Assembly (NCBI RefSeq): GCF_946885855.1
Contig: NZ_CAMPHH010000090.1
Span: 1 to 12,075 of the forward strand
DNA: 12,075 bases
Source: an uncultured Actinotalea sp.
Lineage (GTDB): Bacteria > Actinomycetota > Actinomycetes > Actinomycetales > Cellulomonadaceae
Direction: 5' to 3'
Positions within the stretch are counted from its first letter, which is position 1. Every line of letters starts with the position of its first letter. Below the pieces are notes generated by a model. The model was not told where the DNA came from. It did no database searches and saw nothing but the letters and a program-made list of their open reading frames with translations. The translations under genes were made by a program, and so were the position numbers. Below, in pieces: positions 7,156-12,075 of the stretch.

Positions 7156-7161
7156 CGGGGG

Positions 7162-7443
7162 ATGACGCACCCCACCGGCGGCGACCGGGACCAGGACCCG
7201 TACGCCGCGAACCCGGACCCCGCCGACCCGGACCCGGACACGACCGTCGGACTGGAGCCCGGGGGCGGCGTCGCGCCCGGCGACACCCCGCCGGGCGAGG
7301 CGAGCACGACGCCCGGGACCACGCGGCACCAGCCGGACCTGCCCAGCGAGCGCAGCAACAAGGTCGTCTACGGCGTGATCGTCGCCCTCGTGCTCGTCGG
7401 CGCGCTGTACTTCCTCGGCTACGCGGTCGGCCTGTTCGGCTGA
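7162..7443 (+). CDS. DUF6480-type small membrane protein
   Basis: This 93-residue protein of unknown function has an acidic, Pro-rich N-terminal half containing PDPADPDPDTTVGLEPGGGV and GDTPPGEAST, then a polar linker. One predicted transmembrane helix lies near the end (about 68-90, VVYGVIVALVLVGALYFLGY), with a very short tail. The PDPDxT-x-GLEPGGGV-x-PG-x-TPP pattern is what I know from the DUF6480 family of actinobacteria, with no characterised member that I can name. The hydrophilic part probably faces the cytoplasm, but topology is a guess. The ATG at 7162 is supported by the leaderless -10 element. Its last 25 bases overlap the 3' end of the convergent FAD oxidoreductase gene. Confidence 0.8.
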   Translation: MTHPTGGDRDQDPYAANPDPADPDPDTTVGLEPGGGVAPGDTPPGEASTTPGTTRHQPDLPSERSNKVVYGVIVALVLVGALYFLGYAVGLFG

Positions 7444-8555
7444 GCCCCGGCGCCGACGAGCCGCCGCCGCTCCGGCCGGGGCAGGTCGGTCCGCAGGAGG
7501 TCGTCGTCCTTGAGGCGCGCCGTCTCGGCGGGCCCGAGCACGGAGACGCTGCCGTCGGGCTGCTCGACCTGCGCCGCGCCGGCGCCCGGGCCGAGGGCCA
7601 GGACCATGCGGCGGCGGGCCGGCCGGTGCGCCGCGGTCGGCGACCGGTGGGCGATCAGGTCGCGGATGTTCTGGGCGACGACGCGCGCGTGCTCCTGCGC
7701 GACGGTCGCGCGCTTGTCCTCCGGCATGTCCGTGATGTCACCGACGGCGAAGAGCCGGTCCTCCCCGACGAGGGACAGGTGCCGCGTCACCCGCAGGGTC
7801 CGGTCGCGCCGCCGCAGGGCGACGAGGTCGTCGTGGAGGTAGTCGGTGAGCGGGCGCGCCCCGTGGCAGCGGAACCACATCTGCGCGCCGACGTGGACGC
7901 CCGCCGTGGTCTCCGCGACGAAGGGTCCGTAGCGGCCCACCTCGTACGGCGGCGGGGCGACGAGCGCCGCCCCGGTGACGAGCTCGACGCCGCGGTCGGT
8001 GAGCTGCTTGACGACCGAGGCGCGCAGCTCCGGCTCGACGTCCTCGCCCGGCAGGACCTCCTCGTCCTGCTCGACGACGACGACCTGGAGGTCCTCGAAG
8101 GCGTGGGACAGCTCGCCGGCCAGCTCGAGCCCGACCGGACCGCCGCCCTCGACGAGCACGCTGTCGCACCGCGCGAGGTCGTCCCGCATGCGTGCCAGCG
8201 CGGCGACGGCACCGTCCCGCGTCAGGTCCCCGGGCTTGGCGGGGAACGCGTAGCTCGTGCCCGTGGCGAGCACGACGAAGTCCGCCTCGAGGCGCTGGGT
8301 CGTCGAGAGCAGGACGACGCCCGGGGCGACGGTGCGCACCCAGTCGCGGACCACGCGCCCGTGCTCCAGCAGCCGGTCGTAGGGGTGGAAGACGCGGTCC
8401 TCCCAGGCGGGGTCGACGGCGGCGCGGAGGGCTCCCACCGTGTGCAGGAAGCCGTCGCGCGGCTCGACCAGGACGACGTCGGCGACGTCGTCGAGCTGCC
8501 GGGCCACCGCGCAGCCCCCGTACCCCCCGCCGACGACGACGACTCGCGCAGCCAC
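7419..8555 (-). CDS. FAD-dependent pyridine-nucleotide oxidoreductase (AIF/Ndh2-like)
   Basis: This 378-residue two-dinucleotide-fold flavoprotein has VVVVGGGYGG (5-14) for FAD, then EPRDGFLHTVGALRAAVDP, LATGTSYAFPAKP, a second glycine-rich motif VEGGGPVGLELAGEL for NAD(P)H, and LFAVGDITDM, the third FAD contact. The VGALRAAVDP/PYDRLL layout resembles AIFM2/FSP1-like and type II NADH dehydrogenase-like proteins, so a quinone or similar acceptor is plausible but not shown. No redox-active CxxC pair is visible. The GTG at 8555 has GGGAGG (8561-8566) five bases upstream, and the glycine-rich motif begins at once after it. The longer open frame upstream is the non-coding GC shadow. A 10-base-pair palindrome (8574-8597) lies just before the ribosome binding site. 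Confidence 0.87.
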   Translation of the reverse strand: MAARVVVVGGGYGGCAVARQLDDVADVVLVEPRDGFLHTVGALRAAVDPAWEDRVFHPYDRLLEHGRVVRDWVRTVAPGVVLLSTTQRLEADFVVLATGTSYAFPAKPGDLTRDGAVAALARMRDDLARCDSVLVEGGGPVGLELAGELSHAFEDLQVVVVEQDEEVLPGEDVEPELRASVVKQLTDRGVELVTGAALVAPPPYEVGRYGPFVAETTAGVHVGAQMWFRCHGARPLTDYLHDDLVALRRRDRTLRVTRHLSLVGEDRLFAVGDITDMPEDKRATVAQEHARVVAQNIRDLIAHRSPTAAHRPARRRMVLALGPGAGAAQVEQPDGSVSVLGPAETARLKDDDLLRTDLPRPERRRLVGAGAQPNRPTA

Positions 8556-8560
8556 GGGCA

Positions 8561-8566
8561 CCTCCC
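8561..8566 (-). promoter_or_regulatory. Ribosome binding site deciding the FAD oxidoreductase start
   Basis: GGGAGG on the minus strand lies five bases before the GTG at 8555. It fixes the start at that GTG against the much longer open frame that continues upstream through the intergenic gap. Confidence 0.7.
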
Positions 8567-8573
8567 ACGCCGT

Positions 8574-8597
8574 CGCCCGGTCGTCCTCGACCGGGCG
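8574..8597. promoter_or_regulatory. 24-base perfect palindrome upstream of the FAD oxidoreductase
   Basis: CGCCCGGTCG and CGACCGGGCG pair perfectly over 10 bases around a TCCT loop. The element lies 92 bases past the stop of the CDF transporter and only 7 bases upstream of the FAD gene ribosome binding site. It could be a dyad operator, a 5' UTR hairpin or the terminator of the transporter operon. No T-tract follows. With no room for a promoter between it and the ribosome binding site, operator or leader hairpin fits best. Confidence 0.5.
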
Positions 8598-8689
8598 GTC
8601 CGCCCCTGCCCGTCCATCGTCGGCTCTCGCGCCGCGCCGTGGCGGGGACGTACGGCCCGGGTGGGGCGGCGCCGGCGCGGTCGGTCCGC

Positions 8690-9778
8690 TCAGCCGGCGT
8701 CGTGGCCCTCGGTCCGGCGGGCGCCGCCGTCGCCGTCCTCCAGCCCGGGCAGCAGGTCCCGCGGCAGCTGCTCGCTCGGGACGACGACGGCGTCCTGCAC
8801 CTTCCAGTCCAGCGCGCACAGCGCCTGCCGCGCCTCGCGCAGCTGCGCGAGCTCGGGCGGGATGCCCGCGACCGGCACGACGAAGGCCTCGACGTGGAAC
8901 ACGTGCCCCTCGTCCCGCACCCGCGAGCCGGCCTCCTGGACCCAGGGCAGTGCGCGCAGGCACGTGTCCACGCGGTCCACGAGGGGGTGCACGTCCGCGC
9001 CGTCGACGGTCCGGGCGCGGGCGTCCATGAGCGCGGTCACCGCCGTCCGGACGTTCGCGACGCCGTCGTGCAGGATGCTGCCGGAGATGAACAGGGCGGC
9101 CGCGGCGTCGGCCCACCACAGGCCCAGGCCCACGCCGAGGATCCCGACGATGCCGCCGGCGGCGGTCATCCAGTCGGCCTTGTTCATGTCCGCGTCCGCG
9201 TAGAGGACGCGGTCGTGCAGCTGCTCGGCGAGGGGCATCTTGGCCCGGCCCAGCAGCACCGGCGGCACGATCGTGTACGCCAGAGCGCCGATCATGAGCC
9301 AGCCGGACCAGACCTGGTGCCCGGCGACCTCCATGAGGCCGATCGGCGGGTGCTCCTGCGCGAGCAGGGCCGAGCCGCTGTCCCAGACGAGGAACGTGCC
9401 CATGATGACCAGCGAGGTGCCCGCGACGACGTGCCCGACCCCGACCGAACGGTGGTGGCCGTAGGGGTGCTCGGCCGACGGCGGCTTGCGCGTCAGGTGC
9501 AGTGCCACGAGGAACGCCAGCGGCGGGATGAAGGACAGCAGGTCCTCCGCCCACGCGGCCTTCATGGCCTGCGAGCTGCCCATGACGAGGTACATGAGCA
9601 CCACCGCGGTCGTGAGGAAACCGATCGTCAGCCAGGCCAGCCGCACCGCGCGGCGCAGGGCCCGCTCCTGCTCGTCCGGCAGCTCGGTGTGGCCGAAGCG
9701 CGTGCGCTCGCGACGCCCGTCGGGCGCGCCCGAGCCGCCCTCGCGGGAGGGCCGTGCCCCCGGCGGCGCCGTGCTCAT
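8690..9778 (-). CDS. CDF-family cation transporter
   Basis: This 362-residue cation diffusion facilitator has a hydrophilic N-terminus (about 45 residues), about six predicted membrane spans (roughly 46-245) and a cytoplasmic ferredoxin-like domain (about 255-335). Subfamily markers are MGSSQAMKAAWAEDLLSFIPP in the second span, HPYGHHRSVG in the following loop, GHQVWSGWLMIGALAY, and LHDRVLYADADMNKADWMT in the fifth span. CDF proteins export divalent cations in exchange for protons. The usual DxxxD and HxxxD tetrahedral site is not present as such: by-eye alignment puts E78/S82 and M198/D202 there, with D79, D195, D197 and N199 nearby. The metal is therefore unclear. The ATG at 9778 has AGGAGG (9786-9791) seven bases upstream. 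It overlaps the stop of the substrate-binding lipoprotein gene by four bases, indicating coupled translation and joint function. Confidence 0.85.
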   Translation of the reverse strand: MSTAPPGARPSREGGSGAPDGRRERTRFGHTELPDEQERALRRAVRLAWLTIGFLTTAVVLMYLVMGSSQAMKAAWAEDLLSFIPPLAFLVALHLTRKPPSAEHPYGHHRSVGVGHVVAGTSLVIMGTFLVWDSGSALLAQEHPPIGLMEVAGHQVWSGWLMIGALAYTIVPPVLLGRAKMPLAEQLHDRVLYADADMNKADWMTAAGGIVGILGVGLGLWWADAAAALFISGSILHDGVANVRTAVTALMDARARTVDGADVHPLVDRVDTCLRALPWVQEAGSRVRDEGHVFHVEAFVVPVAGIPPELAQLREARQALCALDWKVQDAVVVPSEQLPRDLLPGLEDGDGGARRTEGHDAG

Positions 9779-10296
9779 CCGCCGACCTCCTGCGTGAGCA
9801 GGTAGCCCTCCAGTGCGACGAGGAACGCGTTCTCGCCCATGGGCGTGAGCATCACGTGCAGCTCCTCCTCGCCGCGTTCGCCGGGCACGCTCGCGTAGGG
9901 CCGCGTCAGCGCCGCGCGGGAGGCCCACGGGGTGCGCGCCGTGAGCCCGCCGACGACGACGTCGAGCTTGCCCGCCTCGAGGTCGCCGACGAGCCGCTCC
10001 TCGCCGCCGGCCTCCCACACGACGTCGGCGTCGACGGTCCGGGCGAACCCCTCGACGAGGTCGACCTCGACCCCGGACGGCTGCAGCGGGTCCGCCTCGG
10101 CGCCCTGCGGCAGCTCGGTCCACGGCGGGTTCGGCACGACGCCCACCCGCAGGAAGCCACCCTCCACGCGCGTCAGCGTGTCCTGCGGGTCGGCCGGGAA
10201 GTGCTCGGGCACGAGCCCGCAGCCGGCCAGGGGCACGATGACGAGGGCGGCGACGGCGAGGCGGGACGTGCGGCCCGAGCCCGACGAGGTGCTCAT
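9775..10296 (-). CDS. Short solute-binding-like lipoprotein (single-lobe SBP family 3)
   Basis: This 173-residue predicted lipoprotein has a basic N-terminus, a hydrophobic stretch (13-25) and lipobox LAGC with Cys26, so it should be anchored on the outer face of the membrane. The mature part starts like family-3 solute-binding proteins: LRVGVVPNPPWTEL (49-62), GVEVDLVEGFARTVDADVVW (75-94), and LEAGKLDVVVGGLTARTPW ending at LTRPY (130-134). Normal proteins continue into a second lobe of about 100 residues. Here only about 12 residues follow before a closing LHVMLTPMGENAFLVALEGYL segment that resembles the usual C-terminal return to lobe 1. The second lobe seems absent by design, since the frame is intact and the stop overlaps the CDF start (ATGA). 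No Shine-Dalgarno sequence precedes the ATG at 10296, so it may be leaderless. The ligand is unknown. Confidence 0.78.
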   Translation of the reverse strand: MSTSSGSGRTSRLAVAALVIVPLAGCGLVPEHFPADPQDTLTRVEGGFLRVGVVPNPPWTELPQGAEADPLQPSGVEVDLVEGFARTVDADVVWEAGGEERLVGDLEAGKLDVVVGGLTARTPWASRAALTRPYASVPGERGEEELHVMLTPMGENAFLVALEGYLLTQEVGG

Positions 10297-10397
10297 GCAG
10301 CACAGTGAAGCGCGCCCCGGCGTTTCCGCATCTTGTGGCGGGCGGCCCCGGCGCGCGTCGGCGCGGGGCGGCCCCGCCCGCCCGGCGCCGGCCCGCC

Positions 10398-11627
10398 TCA
10401 GGCCCGTCGCGGCGGTCCGGTCCGCCGCCCTCCCGCGGTCCCAGGGACCGCCCCGGCGACGGCGACGGCGACGGCGGCGAGCACCGGCACGAGGAACGGC
10501 GTGGGGTCCCCCGCGGCGCTCGCGTCGGCCAGGGCGCCGGCGGCGGTCGCACCGATCGCGACGCCGACGACGTTGCCGCTGACCAGCAGGGTCAGCGTCG
10601 CCCCCGCCTCGCCGGCCGGGGCCGCGTCGCCGCCGACCGTGAAGAGGGTCACCAGGGTCGGCCCGACGAAGAGCCCGGTCACGGCGATGACGGCGACGGC
10701 TCCACCGAGCGACGTGACCCCGAGGACCCCGGCCAGGGACACGGCCATCCCGGCCCCGCCGACGACCCAGCGCGTGCGGAGCCCGACGCCCTGGGGAAGT
10801 GCGACGACCGCGAGCGCGGTGACCGCGGAGCCCACGCCCATGACGGCGTAGAGCAGCCCCGCCGCACCGGGCCGGCCCAGGTCCGTCGCGAAGGCGGTCA
10901 GCGCGGCCTGCGTCCCGCCGAAGAAGACGCCGACGCCGAGCATGCCCACGAGCGGCGCGGCGAGGAGCCGGGCGAGCCCCGCCGCCGAGGTCCGCGGTGC
11001 CTCGGCGGAGCGCGCCCGGGACCGGGTCCCCGCCGTCGCCGTCGGGTGCAGCGCGAACCACGTGCCGAACCCGGCGACGAGCGCGGCCGCGAGCAGGAGC
11101 GTCGCCTCGGGGCGCCCGGTCGCCCCGATGACGCCGACGAGGGCGGGGCCGAGCACGAAGGTGACCTCGTCGGCGGTGCTCTCGTAGCCCATCGCGGCCC
11201 GCAGGGGCGCCGGGCGGGCGCGCGTGAGCGCGACCCAGCGTGCCCGCGTGAACGCGCCGACCTGGGGTGCCGCGCCTCCGGCGACGAAGCACGCGGCGAG
11301 CAGGGCCGCCGTCGGCGCCCCGGAGGCCGTCGCCGCGACGACCGCGAGCAGCGCCAGCACGTCGAGGGCGACGGCCACGAGGACGACCGGCCGCTGCCCG
11401 TACCGGTCCGCGAGCCGCCCCTGCACGGGCCCGAGCAGGGCCGTGCCGACCGAGGCGGCGCCGGTCGCGAGGCCGCCCTGGCCGACCGACCCGGTCGTCG
11501 TCGTGACGAGCAGGAGGATGCCGAGGCCGGTCATCGAGAAGGGCAGCCGGGCGGCGAAGGCGACGGGCAGGAACGACCGGCCGGCCAGGCGGGGGAGCTC
11601 GCCGTAGGCGGCGAAGGGGTGGCCCAT
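10398..11627 (-). CDS. MFS transporter
   Basis: This 409-residue, largely hydrophobic protein has about twelve predicted spans in two halves. The major facilitator motif A between spans 2 and 3 is clear: GPVQGRLADRYGQRP (66-80). A second-half feature, AMGYESTADEVTFVLGPALVG, is typical of actinobacterial drug/sugar-type MFS exporters. A charged central loop (about 205-225, Arg/Ser-rich) separates the halves. The ATG at 11627 is preceded by GAGGT three to four bases upstream; the longer open frame to 11669 has no ribosome binding site. No substrate can be assigned. It does not look like a NarK nitrate carrier. It lies 84 bases downstream of the BFD-domain gene on the same strand and 101 bases from the lipoprotein gene, so operon membership is uncertain. 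Confidence 0.87.
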   Translation of the reverse strand: MGHPFAAYGELPRLAGRSFLPVAFAARLPFSMTGLGILLLVTTTTGSVGQGGLATGAASVGTALLGPVQGRLADRYGQRPVVLVAVALDVLALLAVVAATASGAPTAALLAACFVAGGAAPQVGAFTRARWVALTRARPAPLRAAMGYESTADEVTFVLGPALVGVIGATGRPEATLLLAAALVAGFGTWFALHPTATAGTRSRARSAEAPRTSAAGLARLLAAPLVGMLGVGVFFGGTQAALTAFATDLGRPGAAGLLYAVMGVGSAVTALAVVALPQGVGLRTRWVVGGAGMAVSLAGVLGVTSLGGAVAVIAVTGLFVGPTLVTLFTVGGDAAPAGEAGATLTLLVSGNVVGVAIGATAAGALADASAAGDPTPFLVPVLAAVAVAVAGAVPGTAGGRRTGPPRRA

Positions 11628-11711
11628 GGGTACCTCGCAGGGGCGTGCCGCCCACCCGATCTTCAGCAACGCCCGTCAGCCCGTCCCGCGGCTGGTGCGC
11701 GGGCCCGGTGA

Positions 11712-12075
11712 TCATACCCGCGCGGCGCTCACCTCCCGGGCGGGGCCGTCCGCTCGGGCGACCCGCGTCGGGGCGTCCCGCACACCGTCCTCGTCGGCGG
11801 TCGAGGCGCTGCGCGCCAGCCAGTCGACGATCCCGCAGACCGCCTCCGTGCAGCCGCCGCAGCCCGTCGTCGCGCGCGTGCGCCGGGCGACGTCGGCCAC
11901 CGCGCGCGCGCCGTCGTGCCAGCACGCCACGATCTCGCCCTTGGTGACGCCGTTGCAGCGGCAGACGGTCGCCCCCCCTCCTGGCCGGCCGGGCGGCCGG
12001 CTGCCGCGGCCCCGGCGGGCCCCAGGGGGAGGAGGGGGGGGGGGGGCCCGGAGGGGCGCGCGCGTGCGCCGGGCG
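11712..12075 (-). CDS. C-terminal part of a BFD-type [2Fe-2S] protein (NirB/NasB-like), partial
   Basis: The readable part (about 11712-11972) encodes ATVCRCNGVTKGEIVACW, then VADVARRTRATTGCGGCTEA and a tail of about 30 residues. The CxC ... CxxC cysteines and the NxVTKGEI and RTRATTGCGxC wording are those of the Fer2_BFD [2Fe-2S] domain. This domain occurs at the C-terminus or middle of NirB/NasB-type nitrite or nitrate reductase flavoproteins, in other FAD oxidoreductases, and alone as bacterioferritin-associated ferredoxin. Because the domain sits near the C-terminus and the frame is open to the window end, I take it as the tail of a larger protein, but a stand-alone ferredoxin is possible. 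Sequence beyond about 11973 is G/C low complexity and cannot be trusted, so the start is unknown. Confidence 0.7.
   Translation of the reverse strand, partial: ARRTRAPLRAPPPPPPPGARRGRGSRPPGRPGGGATVCRCNGVTKGEIVACWHDGARAVADVARRTRATTGCGGCTEAVCGIVDWLARSASTADEDGVRDAPTRVARADGPAREVSAARV
11973..12075. other. Low-quality contig edge, G/C low complexity
   Basis: Beyond the recognisable [2Fe-2S] domain the sequence becomes almost purely G and C, with short self-similar runs and 13 consecutive G's (12034-12046). The BFD-gene frame stays open but encodes only Gly/Pro/Arg with no family resemblance. It mirrors the poly-C start of the window and is best read as an assembly end. Confidence 0.65.

Noticed and set aside
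5044..7161. Long + strand frame leading into the DUF6480 gene
   Set aside because: Only the end from 7162 is protein-like. The upstream part is antisense to GT2 and out of frame with the LLM gene.
8556..9554. N-terminal extension of the FAD oxidoreductase frame
   Set aside because: It runs out of frame through the CDF gene. The glycine-rich FAD motif starts right after the GTG at 8555, which has a good ribosome binding site.
9775..10296. Lipoprotein gene as a pseudogene of a full solute-binding protein
   Set aside because: The frame is intact, the signal peptide and lipobox are good, a family-like C-terminus is present, and the stop overlaps the next start.
10363..10377. Hairpin GCGGGG-CGG-CCCCGC as a terminator of the MFS gene
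   Set aside because: It has a 6-base stem with a 3-base loop in an extremely G/C-rich gap and no T-tract. Such stems arise by chance here.
10305..11711. 468-codon + strand frame opposite the MFS gene
   Set aside because: It is a charged low-complexity shadow of a membrane protein gene with clear MFS motifs.

Overview
The window is very GC-rich DNA with strong G/C third-position bias, several GTG starts and gene families typical of high-GC Gram-positive bacteria. It looks like chromosomal DNA of an actinobacterium, perhaps a Micrococcales member of the Cellulomonas type; the genus is a guess. Both ends look like low-quality contig edges: 24 C's at the left, and a 13-base G-run within about 100 bases of G/C low complexity at the right. 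No tRNA, rRNA, CRISPR array, insertion sequence or phage gene was seen. No gene-free stretch exceeds about 135 bases inside the edges.

Left block (1-1617, + strand): a family-9 glycosyltransferase whose start is lost in the bad edge, then a small VOC/glyoxalase-fold protein. A nested inverted repeat, with both stop codons in its outer arms, separates this block from the next.

Centre-left block (1612-5850, - strand): read from right to left, a family-2 glycosyltransferase, a UDP-glucuronate decarboxylase-type SDR overlapping it by 4 bases, and after 49 bases a bacteriophytochrome fused to a SpoIIE/PP2C-type phosphatase. The order and spacing suggest one operon, linking a red/far-red light sensor with sugar-nucleotide and glycan genes. 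The GT9 on the other side may belong to the same surface-glycan neighbourhood.

Centre (5851-8555): a divergent LLM-family flavin oxidoreductase, a 93-residue single-span membrane protein of the DUF6480 type, and on the - strand an AIF/Ndh2-like FAD oxidoreductase. The last two converge and overlap by 25 bases. The DUF6480 gene and the GT2 gene both look leaderless, with TA-containing hexamers exactly 12 bases before the ATG.

Right block (8690-12075, - strand): a short lipoprotein resembling only one lobe of a family-3 solute-binding protein overlaps by 4 bases a CDF-type cation transporter with an unusual predicted metal site. No ABC permease or ATPase is present. This pair is one of the two most interesting items, with the phytochrome-phosphatase. 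Further right are an MFS permease and the C-terminal end of a protein with a BFD-type [2Fe-2S] domain, as in NirB/NasB-like flavoproteins, running off the window.
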